From Planctomycetaceae bacterium (GTDB lineage: Bacteria; Planctomycetota; Phycisphaerae; Phycisphaerales; SM1A02): DNA of 64,000 nt. Below the pieces are notes generated by a model, which was not told the origin of the DNA, did no database searches, and saw nothing but the letters and a program-made list of their open reading frames with translations. The position numbers and the translations under genes were made by a program. Shown here in pieces: positions 7,904-15,659 of the stretch (positions are counted from its first letter, which is position 1; every line of letters begins with the position of its first letter). The stretch spans positions 1-64,000 of the forward strand of contig CANLHK010000002.1 of the NCBI GenBank assembly GCA_947490615.1, given 5' to 3'.

Positions 7904-8464
7904 ATGCAGCGCGTCGCAGGGATGGCCGCCCCTTTCATCTTCTCTTTGGTGGTTCTGCGGCGCGTCGAAGTGCGCGCCGTCTTGCTGATCGTGGTGGGGG
8001 CATTGCTCGGTTCGTGCGCTGGACAAGAGAGCGCGATGCAGGTGATGCAGCGGCTCTGGCCGAGCCATCGAAGCGCGCTCACACTGGTCACCAACGGGCG
8101 CGTCGAAGCGTTGGCGTTGCGGGATATCAAGACCACGGAGCGAAGCGGGACCACGGACCGTGTGGAGTCGGAGTGCGTCTACGAAGTTTCGCAGCACGCT
8201 CGAGCGCCTCATCTGCGCGTTGTGGAGCAGTCGACGCTCGTTCGGTCAAATGGTCGTTGGAGTTGGGTGCGCACCTTCACCGTCGAAGGGCTTCAGAGCG
8301 GTGGAGAACTCTTCGTCCGTGTTCCACTCCCTGCGCCTCCGACCGCACTCGAGGTGCGCGTGCATGGCGCGCGGGTCGACGGACCACTCGGCGACCGAGA
8401 GGTGCGGATTCCGCTCGCACGAGACGAAAGCACCGAGATCACGCTGCAGGAGACGCGACGCTAA
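7904..8464 (+). CDS. Predicted lipoprotein of unknown function
   Basis: 186 residues from the ATG at 7904. A hydrophobic segment runs into a lipobox, VGALLGSC, with the cysteine at residue 38; the rest is hydrophilic and beta-rich with no recognised domain. The start is debatable. ATG 7904 has TATCGT exactly 6 nt upstream, the leaderless pattern seen elsewhere here. A GTG at 7970 would give a textbook short lipoprotein signal (RAVLLIVVGALLGS-C) and leave more room from the divergent ABC operon. I keep 7904 because of the promoter spacing. Divergent placement to the ABC/DUF3299 operon hints at shared control, but nothing else links them. Confidence 0.6.
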   Translation: MQRVAGMAAPFIFSLVVLRRVEVRAVLLIVVGALLGSCAGQESAMQVMQRLWPSHRSALTLVTNGRVEALALRDIKTTERSGTTDRVESECVYEVSQHARAPHLRVVEQSTLVRSNGRWSWVRTFTVEGLQSGGELFVRVPLPAPPTALEVRVHGARVDGPLGDREVRIPLARDESTEITLQETRR

Positions 8465-8480
8465 CGCCGTGATTCAAGGC

Positions 8481-8520
8481 AAAAACAGAAGCAGCCGACC
8501 CCCATTGGTGCGGCTGCTTC
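8481..8520 (-). terminator. Rho-independent terminator for the coiled-coil gene
   Basis: A perfect 10-bp stem, GAAGCAGCCG (8488-8497) with CGGCTGCTTC (8511-8520), has a 13-nt loop. Read on the minus strand it is followed by TGTTTTT. It lies about 100 nt past the stop of the minus-strand gene ending at 8620. The U-run faces the minus strand only, though the stem could also slow plus-strand transcription of the lipoprotein gene. Confidence 0.7.
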
Positions 8521-8619
8521 CTGGATCGGCCCAATACACTCGGGGTTCGTCCTCCCCTCGGTGTACACACACGCTGCCAAGTGGTGAGATGGCTGCACCA
8601 GTTGACGGGACCAAAGTCT

Positions 8620-8949
8620 TTACTCCCAACCATTGGCTCCGAAGTCGGGTCGCTCTTCGTCGCGCGGCTCTTCCGGCTTCTGGTTTCGCTCACGGTTGGA
8701 TTGTTCGATCATTCGGCGGAGATACGCATTCTCGCGCCTGGTTGCTTCGAGATCGAAGACCAGGTACTTGACGCTCAGGCGCAAGTAGTCCAAGGCGTCC
8801 TGAAGTTCGGTGATGGAAGTCTGAACTCGTGCGCGACGCGCTTCCGCGCCATCGGCAGCCTCAAGCGCTTGCGGAGCTTGCGTTGTCGGAAGCTCTCGAA
8901 TGCGATCGAGAATTTGGTTCATCTTGTCCTGGAAGCTGGTCTCGTCCAC
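8620..8949 (-). CDS. Small coiled-coil protein, probably conserved in planctomycetes
   Basis: 109 residues, not assigned to a named family. The middle (about 40-85) is a strongly amphipathic helix or coiled coil, LQDALDYLRLSVKYLVFDLE followed by an Arg/Glu-rich stretch, which resembles a short protein I associate with planctomycete genomes. The C-terminus is acidic and proline-rich. The start is GTG at 8949, supported by GAGGAG about 8 nt upstream, one of the clearer Shine-Dalgarno sites here. Single-gene unit with its own terminator. Cytosolic; role unknown. Confidence 0.72.
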   Translation of the reverse strand: MDETSFQDKMNQILDRIRELPTTQAPQALEAADGAEARRARVQTSITELQDALDYLRLSVKYLVFDLEATRRENAYLRRMIEQSNRERNQKPEEPRDEERPDFGANGWE

Positions 8950-9225
8950 GGCCCTTCTCCTCGTCTTCAGTTGTGCACTGCATCACGGGTGTGACGCGCA
9001 GAGAGACATTGCAAGGGGTGTGCCAAGAGTGGTTGAGATCGATGCGTGCACGCCTGCGAGAGCGCGAAACCCAGCGGCGCCGCACATTTCGGGGCCTGCC
9101 CGCACAACCATCGCGTGCGCGGTGCGCTCTGCGACAGCTGAGGCTGTCGTGATGCATTGGTGACGCAACCGTTGAGGCGATCTTGATGCAGGAGTGCAAC
9201 ACGGCAGCAGGCCGTGCAACACGCG

Positions 9226-9840
9226 TCACTGCGCGCGATCAAGCTTCTGCAACAACGCCAACGCGCCTCGTGGCGCATCGGTGAGCAGCGCCTCATAGGG
9301 CTGGCGCTGGCGGCGGAAGTCCGAGACCAGCCGCTTGAGAGCGACATCGCGCTCTTGCGACCACTCCTTATAGAAGGCTTCGAGCTCGGTGCGGTTGAAG
9401 CGCGAGAGTGGATCGTCGAGTCCGCTCTGCGCCACAGCCCAATCGATAAGTTTGGCCTGGCCGTCGAAGCGGTAGAGGCTCAAGAGCACGCGCAGGCGTC
9501 GTTCTGCGGTGAGGAACGGGTCGGTCGCTTCAGGAAGCAGTTCCGACATCGCCTGTTCGGGGCGACGCTTGGTGATCTGTCCGAGCCAGCCGCCGTCCGA
9601 CGCGCTTTCGCGGGCAGCGAAGGTGTGCTCCGCTGCGCCAGTACCTTCGACGACTTCGAGATCCGCAGCGCTGGCGAGAAGCGTCTTGAGTCCCGCTGCC
9701 CCAAACTTGATCCAGAGTCGCTGATCGCGCAAACCCGCGCGGGTCAGCGGTTCGGTTCGAGAGATGACGCCGACGCCCCATTCAGGCCGCTGGCGGTGTC
9801 GGATCTGCATTCCCTGTGTGTAGGTGACGGGCGTGGGCAT
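9226..9840 (-). CDS. DUF3553-domain protein
   Basis: 204 residues. The N-terminus (about 8-60) matches the DUF3553 pattern: H-x-x-x-P-E-W-G-x-G near residues 15-24 and a W-I-K-F-x-x-x-G-x-K-T-L strand-turn segment. This small beta domain resembles modules attached to helicases and CarD-like proteins. The rest (about 90-204) is helical and charged with no recognised domain. ATG at 9840; no Shine-Dalgarno or TANNNT hexamer close upstream. Monocistronic as far as can be seen. A nucleic-acid-related role is a guess from the domain type. Confidence 0.75.
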   Translation of the reverse strand: MPTPVTYTQGMQIRHRQRPEWGVGVISRTEPLTRAGLRDQRLWIKFGAAGLKTLLASAADLEVVEGTGAAEHTFAARESASDGGWLGQITKRRPEQAMSELLPEATDPFLTAERRLRVLLSLYRFDGQAKLIDWAVAQSGLDDPLSRFNRTELEAFYKEWSQERDVALKRLVSDFRRQRQPYEALLTDAPRGALALLQKLDRAQ

Positions 9841-10426
9841 GGCGAGAGAGTCAGCGTTGGTCGGGTTGGCGCCTAGTGTCGCGCCATCGGATCAGCAGGG
9901 GAGTCGAGGTGCTCGACAAAGTGACGACCTGCGCGGCACCTGGGGTTGAGCCACAGTCGTAAAGGAGAGATGGAGAATGCGATGGACGATGGTCTCGCTC
10001 AGAGGCCGCAGATCAGTCAGGCTGGATCGTCGACGGCTTGCCGAGCTGATTGGGGAGGAAGTGCGTTGAGTGCGATCGCATCACGCCTTCCAGTTCAGAT
10101 CATGCAACATCATCACGCATTACTTTGGGCTATTCAGATTCGGTCGTGGCAGTGGGAGTCTCGACTCGGGAGAGGCAGTGCCGTGAACGATCGCGGCAGA
10201 GCAATCCAGAGGCAACATCGAGGCAAAATCGAGGATCTCCGCTGCCAGAACGATGGTTTCAGTGCCGTCGCGACGAGCCGTCGCACGCACCGCACCACCG
10301 TTCGCGCAACTCTTCACCAGTGCTCGAAGAGGTGTGCAGTGAGAGTGTAACAAGAAACCGTGGTTGCAAGCGGTCGCGCGCAAATTCACCGCCAACGGAA
10401 GATTGGTCGGTCGTTACTGTGGCGTG
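9841..10426. other. 585-nt intergenic region with no supported gene
   Basis: This divergent intergenic region separates the DUF3553 gene from the YmdB-like gene. The open frames on both strands show no family resemblance, no domain-like composition and no consistent start signal. The only promoter-like element I can defend is the TACTGT at its right end. Confidence 0.5.
10415..10420 (+). promoter_or_regulatory. TACTGT, candidate -10 of the YmdB-like gene (leaderless)
   Basis: TACTGT, then 6 nt, then ATG at 10427, with no Shine-Dalgarno between. Confidence 0.5.
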
Positions 10427-11263
10427 ATGGACCCAGCAAAGGGAACCGTGCGCATCGCATTCCTTGGCGACATCAACGGAGCGCCCGGGCGCATGGCGCT
10501 CGAGCAACAGATGCCAACGCTGCGGGAGCGCTTCCGCCCCGATCGGATCATCGCCAACGCGGAGAACGCCCGCAATGGATCAGGATTGACTCCTGAGTTG
10601 TACGACCAGTTCCGTCGTATGGGCGTCGATGCATGCACGCTCGGCGATCATGCGTTTCGCGAGACGAAGATTATTCCGTTGCTCGATGACCCGAGTAAAG
10701 CCGTGTCGCGACCAGCGAATCTCTCGTCGCGAACTCCTGGCAAGCGACTGATCCGTATTCCCGCTGACGAGCGCTGCCCGCGGGAGATCTTCGTCTTCAC
10801 ACTGCTTGGCCGCATCCACATTGGTTCGATTCAAGCCAACGATCCTTTTGAGTGCGCGGATGAACTTCTTGCTGCGATGCCTGAGCGCAATCCGATCGTC
10901 CTTGTCGAAGTGCACATGGAAGTCACGAGTGAGAAAGCGGCGATGGCGCATCATCTTGATGGTCGCGTCGCTGCGGTCCTTGGCACGCACACCCATGTTC
11001 CGACCGCCGATGAGCGCATTCTCAAGAAGGGAACCGCGTTTCAGACGGATCTCGGCATGACGGGCCCGCACGATAGTGTGATTGGCCGCAGGACCGATGC
11101 GGTGCTCAAGCACTTCACGACGGGCGTCCATGTTGCGTTTGACATGGGTTCAGGTGGCGAAGCGGTGCAGGGTGCGTTGGTCGAGATCGATCTCGCGCGC
11201 GGCCTCGCAGTGTCGATTGAGCGAATCAATCTGCCAGCACGCGTGCCGCAACGCACGCTCTAG
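10427..11263 (+). CDS. YmdB/TIGR00282-family metallophosphoesterase
   Basis: 278 residues from ATG 10427; the frame stays open 63 nt upstream, but the family N-terminus starts at VRIAFLGDINGAPGR. Metal-site residues expected from YmdB are visible: D15 (LGDI), E46-N47 (NAENARNG), H163 (EVHMEVTSEK), H188 and H190 (GTHTHVPTAD). The usual GNH motif is GDH here (D74-H75), an Asn-to-Asp change at a metal ligand. The family hydrolyses 2',3'-cyclic nucleotides in vitro and affects RNA metabolism and developmental decisions in Bacillus. It is cytosolic. It is followed after 21 nt by a convergent gene, with no terminator visible. Confidence 0.88.
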   Translation: MDPAKGTVRIAFLGDINGAPGRMALEQQMPTLRERFRPDRIIANAENARNGSGLTPELYDQFRRMGVDACTLGDHAFRETKIIPLLDDPSKAVSRPANLSSRTPGKRLIRIPADERCPREIFVFTLLGRIHIGSIQANDPFECADELLAAMPERNPIVLVEVHMEVTSEKAAMAHHLDGRVAAVLGTHTHVPTADERILKKGTAFQTDLGMTGPHDSVIGRRTDAVLKHFTTGVHVAFDMGSGGEAVQGALVEIDLARGLAVSIERINLPARVPQRTL

Positions 11264-11284
11264 ATGAGCGGTGAGCGTGTTCCG

Positions 11285-14200
11285 TCAAGGCGTGCCGCAA
11301 CCACCGCCGCCAGGAGTCTCCACCGTGAAGGTGTCACCTGCGCTGAGTTCGAGCGCATGAACTGGGCCTTCGCACAGGACATCCTGACCGTTGACGCAGG
11401 CATGCTGCGTTCCGCAGGCGCCGTTCAGTCCGCCGTCGATTCCCTGCGGTGCGAAGCGACGGCGCGAACCGAAGAACGAAAGTGAAACTGCGCGACGAAA
11501 CTCGTAGGCTCGCACCATGCCATCGCCGCCATGGTGGGCGCCGTCGCCGCCGCTGCCTTTGCGCATTTCAAAGCGTCGCACGATCACGGGCGCGCGACGC
11601 TCAAGGACATCGATGTCCGTGAGTCTCGTGTTGGACATGTGCACATGGACCGCGCTGGCTCCATCGGCAGAGCTTCCGGCTCCCGCTCCACCACCGAGCG
11701 TTTCGTAGACGCCAAACGAGGCATCGCCAAAGAGCACATTGTTCATGGTGCTCTGACTCTCCGCTGCGATGCCGAGCGCGTCGATCAACGCAGCAACGAC
11801 CGATTGGCTGGTCTCGACATTGCCAGCGACGACGGGAGGACAATTGGTTGGGTCGGCGGTGAAGTTTGGATGGAGCAGTCCCTCAGGGATCTCAAGCCGC
11901 ACGGCGCGAAGCAACCCCTCGTTCATAGGGACGGGAGCATCGATGAAGAGGCGCAGCGCATAGAGGACTGCAGCCTGCGTGACTGCGCGCGGTGCGTTGA
12001 AGTTGCCACGATGGGTTGGTGCGGAGCCAGTGAAGTTGATCGTCAGCGGCGCGTCGGATCCAGGGTCATTCGTGACGCGAACGCAGATCGCTGCGCCATC
12101 ATCGAGTTGGCGGCGAGAGCTGACTTCGCATGGTCCCCAATGGGCGAGCGCCTTGCGCAACGCAGCGTCAGCGCGCGTGAGTTCGCCTTCGCAGCGCCGA
12201 CGAAAGACTTCGACACCAAGTTCACCCGCCAAGGCGTGTACTTGATGAACGCCGTGACGCGTCGCTGCGATCTGCGCAGTGAGGTCGGCGAGGTTCTCTT
12301 CGGGATTGCGCGAAGGAAAGGGCGCGTCGACGAGCCGAGCGCGGCAGGCATCGAGATCGAAAGTGCCCGCCCGCACGGCGTAGAACGGTGGCAGGACGAC
12401 ACCTTCTTCAGCAAGCGACTTCGCGTCGGGCGGAAACGACCCAGGACGCGTGCCGCCAATCTCTGCGTGGTGCGCGCGCACGGCGACAAACCCGACGCGC
12501 TGTCCGTCGGCAAAGACGGGCGCAATAGTTGTGACATCCGGAAGGTGCGATCCGCCGAACGCGGGATGGTTGGTGACCGCGATGTCTCCTTCGTTCAACT
12601 CCAGCACTTGGAGCACGCTGCGCACGCAGATGCCTAACGCGCCGAGATGCACAGGAAGGTGTGGTGCGTTCTGCACCAGCGTCCCGTCGGCGTCGAGCAC
12701 CGCGCAGGAGAAATCGAGTCGATCGCGAATGTTGGCACTGAGCGCAGTTCGCTCGAGCACATGACCCATCGCCAACGCGATGGACTCGAGGCGGGCAGCG
12801 AAGAGTTCCTGCTCTGCCTCGCTGCTGCGTTGCGCAGTGGTGTGAGAGTTGGTGCGAACGGCAACGAGGTCGCCGCCGCTTCCGACTGTCGCCTGCCAAC
12901 CCGCCTCGAGCACGACGGTCTCACCGACATCGACGATGAGCGTGGGGCCGACGATTTCGTCCTGCGCCGTGAGATCAGCGCGGCGCACGACGCTTGACGG
13001 CGCCACTCTTTTTCGCGAGCTCGCGGCATCGGTGGAGCACTGTGGACTTGCCGTTTCGGTAAGCGCCACGCGTGCGCGCAGTGAGACGAGCTCGACGGCG
13101 CGCGCGGGCGGCGGGTAGCCAAAGAGCGCGATGAATCGTTCGCGAAACTGCGCGGCCAGCGTGGGCTCGTCGGCATACAGCACTTCGATCGTGGACTCTT
13201 GGCCGAGGAGTCGTAGCGCCACGGTGCACTCTTCGACGAAACGAGTGTTGGCAGCATCAGCCGTGAATCCGTCAGCGTCGAGCGCGGCACGGGCGCGGGT
13301 CAGCGTCTCATCGCGAACGCGGGCGAGCGTCGCGGAGGATCCCACGAGCGGAAGGAGAATCGGCGTCGTCTCAAAGCGCGCTGGTTCTGCGTCGAACACT
13401 CCCTGTGCGCAGAGAAATCCAGCGAAGCGCGGAAAGACGATCTCAGTAAGCCCGAGTCGTAGCGCGATCGCGCAGGCGTGCTGCCCACCAGCGCCACCGA
13501 AGGCCACGAGGACATGTCCGCGCGGATCGACGGCGTCTCGCACACAGAGCGTTTCGATGGCGAGTGCCATGCGCGCGTTGGCGATGTCGAGAAACGCCGC
13601 GATGGCGGTCTCGCGCGAGCAACCGCGCTGGGCGATGACCGCATCAAGCGCGCGCAACGACGCCGTGCGGTCAAGGCTGAGTGACTCGAAGTCGGACGCG
13701 AATCGACCCGCGAGGAGATTGATGTCGGAGATGGTGAGCGGTCCACCGCGGCCGTAACAGGCTGGTCCTGGATGAGAACCCGCACTCTCAGGTCCGACCT
13801 CAAACACTCCATCGCGCACTCGGCAGATTGAGCCGCCACCAGCTGCGACACTATCGATGGCGACACTCGGCGCAGCGACCGTCGCGCGACCAATACGAGA
13901 TTCGCTTCGCAACGCGATCGCGCCATGCACGCAGCGTGTGACATCGGAACTCGTTCCACCCATGTCGAATCCCACAGCGCGAGCAATCCCGTGGCGCTGC
14001 GCGATCGACGCGACCGCACGCGCGCCACCAGCGGGACCTGAGAAGAGCGTGTCGCGCGCTACGAACCTTTCGGAACTCTGAAGCACACCCGCACTCGTAA
14101 AGAGGTAGGCCCGCGCGTTCTGCGCGCTCCGCACGGCGTCGGCGACGAACGCATCGAGGATCGGTGCAATCTGCGCGTGGATGCAGGCGGTTTCGGTGCG

Positions 14201-15037
14201 GGTGAGCAGTCGTCCGTGCGGAGCGAGAGTCGCGGCGCTGAGCGCGGGAACTCCGCGGGTTGCAGCCAGGCGAGCGATCTCCGTTTCGCGGTTGTTGGTG
14301 AGTGCGTGGGCAAGTGACACCACAAGCGTCTCGCAACCTTCGCGGATGAGCGCGTCAACCGCGTGTTCGATCTCGCACGCAGACGCACGCGCATCAAGTG
14401 TGCCATCAGAAAGTGTTCGTTCGGCGATCGCGCGCACGCCATACGCGAGCGCGTGGCTGCGCGTCGGCACTCGTGCGAAGAGGTCTTCACGGGTTTGGTC
14501 ACCGATTTCGACCAGTCCCGACAGCCCATCAGAAACGAGCACGCCAACCTTGGCACCGCGACGCTGCAGTAGGGCGTTGGTGCCGCGCGTGGTCGAGAGT
14601 CGAAGCTCCATCGGTGGAAGGGTGCGGTCGAGCGCCGTTCCTGTGACGAGATGAAGCGCGAGCCGCGGCGCGTCGATGGGTTGCTCAAGCGGCTGTTCAA
14701 AGCGAATGGGTTGTCCGACTTCCAACAGCGCTGCGTCGGCGAGTTCCACAAGAGTGCCGCGTTGACTGCGCACCGTGACACCAGCAGGCAGAAGCGTCCA
14801 ACCGTTCAGCGTGCCGTCAGGGAGCGTGAGGCCAGCCGCAGGATGGATGCGCACCGTCGCAGTATCGATTGCTTCAACGCGCGCAGAGAGCGAGCCATCG
14901 GACGGCACTTTCACGCGGTGCATCGTGCCGTTACTCGCGCGCGCGACGAGGTCCGTAAAGGTTCCGCCAGTGTCGAGTGCTGCGATCCATCGGTCGCGTC
15001 GATCGGGGGGAGCCTTGATGGAGTGCGGGTTGGTCAC
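11285..15037 (-). CDS. Fused hydantoinase/oxoprolinase (HyuA-HyuB type)
   Basis: About 1250 residues combining both halves of the hydantoinase A / hydantoinase B-oxoprolinase family, as in eukaryotic 5-oxoprolinase. The N-terminal actin-like ATPase half begins with DTGGTFTD (residues 22-29) and has AVGFDMGGTSSDV further in. The HyuB half follows from about residue 690 with features such as NHPAFGGSHLPDV and ends in a Gly-rich PGGGGCGTP tail. Such enzymes open 5-oxoproline or N-methylhydantoin rings using ATP; the substrate is not decidable here. I place the start at GTG 15037, just before the ATPase domain. The frame continues to 15655, but there it lies antisense to the TlpA-like gene. Confidence 0.88.
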   Translation of the reverse strand: MTNPHSIKAPPDRRDRWIAALDTGGTFTDLVARASNGTMHRVKVPSDGSLSARVEAIDTATVRIHPAAGLTLPDGTLNGWTLLPAGVTVRSQRGTLVELADAALLEVGQPIRFEQPLEQPIDAPRLALHLVTGTALDRTLPPMELRLSTTRGTNALLQRRGAKVGVLVSDGLSGLVEIGDQTREDLFARVPTRSHALAYGVRAIAERTLSDGTLDARASACEIEHAVDALIREGCETLVVSLAHALTNNRETEIARLAATRGVPALSAATLAPHGRLLTRTETACIHAQIAPILDAFVADAVRSAQNARAYLFTSAGVLQSSERFVARDTLFSGPAGGARAVASIAQRHGIARAVGFDMGGTSSDVTRCVHGAIALRSESRIGRATVAAPSVAIDSVAAGGGSICRVRDGVFEVGPESAGSHPGPACYGRGGPLTISDINLLAGRFASDFESLSLDRTASLRALDAVIAQRGCSRETAIAAFLDIANARMALAIETLCVRDAVDPRGHVLVAFGGAGGQHACAIALRLGLTEIVFPRFAGFLCAQGVFDAEPARFETTPILLPLVGSSATLARVRDETLTRARAALDADGFTADAANTRFVEECTVALRLLGQESTIEVLYADEPTLAAQFRERFIALFGYPPPARAVELVSLRARVALTETASPQCSTDAASSRKRVAPSSVVRRADLTAQDEIVGPTLIVDVGETVVLEAGWQATVGSGGDLVAVRTNSHTTAQRSSEAEQELFAARLESIALAMGHVLERTALSANIRDRLDFSCAVLDADGTLVQNAPHLPVHLGALGICVRSVLQVLELNEGDIAVTNHPAFGGSHLPDVTTIAPVFADGQRVGFVAVRAHHAEIGGTRPGSFPPDAKSLAEEGVVLPPFYAVRAGTFDLDACRARLVDAPFPSRNPEENLADLTAQIAATRHGVHQVHALAGELGVEVFRRRCEGELTRADAALRKALAHWGPCEVSSRRQLDDGAAICVRVTNDPGSDAPLTINFTGSAPTHRGNFNAPRAVTQAAVLYALRLFIDAPVPMNEGLLRAVRLEIPEGLLHPNFTADPTNCPPVVAGNVETSQSVVAALIDALGIAAESQSTMNNVLFGDASFGVYETLGGGAGAGSSADGASAVHVHMSNTRLTDIDVLERRAPVIVRRFEMRKGSGGDGAHHGGDGMVRAYEFRRAVSLSFFGSRRRFAPQGIDGGLNGACGTQHACVNGQDVLCEGPVHALELSAGDTFTVETPGGGGCGTP

Positions 15038-15044
15038 GGTCGGG

Positions 15045-15050
15045 TATTCT
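15045..15050 (+). promoter_or_regulatory. TATTCT, candidate -10 of the TlpA-like gene (leaderless)
   Basis: TATTCT, then 6 nt, then ATG at 15057. It sits in the 19-nt gap between two divergent start codons. Confidence 0.5.
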
Positions 15051-15056
15051 GCCGTG

Positions 15057-15659
15057 ATGATGCGTGCGTGTGTCAAACTTCTTTCTGCGGTTCTGTGTGG
15101 TGGCCTTCTCGCTGGCGGACTCTTGGCCACGGGCGGCTGCGACGCGCCGACACCTCCACAGGCGGCCGCGCCGGTGGCGACTTCAACTGGGGCGCCCGAC
15201 TCGACCACGCCTCTGCCCGCGCCTCTGATCACGACCCCGGTCACGCTTGGTCCAGTGCACGCACTCGTGGTCACCGACCTTGACGGCAACCGCGTGCCGC
15301 TCTCGCAGTTTGCTGGTCGGCCGATGATCATCGAGATCTGGGCAACCTGGTGCGGACCGTGTCTTGCCAATCGCAGGACCGTCCACGCACTTCGCTCGAC
15401 GCTGCCTGAGCGCGTCCGAGTCGTGGGACTGAGTGTCGACACCAGCGCAGAGCTCGTGAAGAGCCATCTGCGATCGAATCCAGCCAACGACTTCGAAGGG
15501 ATGGCAACGCTCGAGTTCCTCGAGTTCGTGCGGAAGATCAACGCGTCGCCGTCGATCCCCAAGACGATGTATGTCGACAGCAAGGGGCGCGTTGCGGATC
15601 TCTCGGAAGGCACACAATCGTCCAAGTGGCTTGCCGCGATGGCGAAGAACCTCAAGTGA
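15057..15659 (+). CDS. TlpA-like thioredoxin-fold lipoprotein
   Basis: 200 residues. An N-terminal lipoprotein signal ends LLATGGC (cysteine about residue 28), followed by a Pro/Thr/Ala-rich spacer, then a thioredoxin fold (about 75-200). The redox motif WCGPC lies in IEIWATWCGPC, and a cis-Pro is likely at SPSIPKTMYVD. It is periplasmic and membrane-anchored, a TlpA/ResA-type disulfide reductase for secreted Cys proteins or cytochromes. Secreted Cys-rich proteins are encoded elsewhere in the window, but a link is speculative. Two ATGs stand side by side (15057, 15060); I use the first because TATTCT lies 6 nt upstream. Confidence 0.87.
   Translation: MMRACVKLLSAVLCGGLLAGGLLATGGCDAPTPPQAAAPVATSTGAPDSTTPLPAPLITTPVTLGPVHALVVTDLDGNRVPLSQFAGRPMIIEIWATWCGPCLANRRTVHALRSTLPERVRVVGLSVDTSAELVKSHLRSNPANDFEGMATLEFLEFVRKINASPSIPKTMYVDSKGRVADLSEGTQSSKWLAAMAKNLK

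Noticed and set aside
7970-8464. Alternative GTG start for the lipoprotein
   Set aside because: It gives a neat signal peptide, but the ATG at 7904 has the recurrent promoter spacing. Kept as the second choice.
9946-10350. Plus-strand frame with a GGAG near an ATG at about 9970
   Set aside because: Spacing from the purine run to the ATG is too short and the translation is Arg/His-rich without structure.
10120-10395. Possible 60-90-residue minus-strand protein in the large intergenic region
   Set aside because: The middle reads somewhat protein-like, but there is no Shine-Dalgarno, no clear start and no recognised family. It is only a weak candidate.
11531-12637. Long plus-strand frame inside the hydantoinase fusion
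   Set aside because: Antisense to a conserved enzyme and without any domain signature.
15038-15655. Upstream extension of the hydantoinase fusion
   Set aside because: This part of the frame is antisense to the TlpA-like gene and precedes the conserved ATPase N-terminus; a GTG at 15037 fits the family length.
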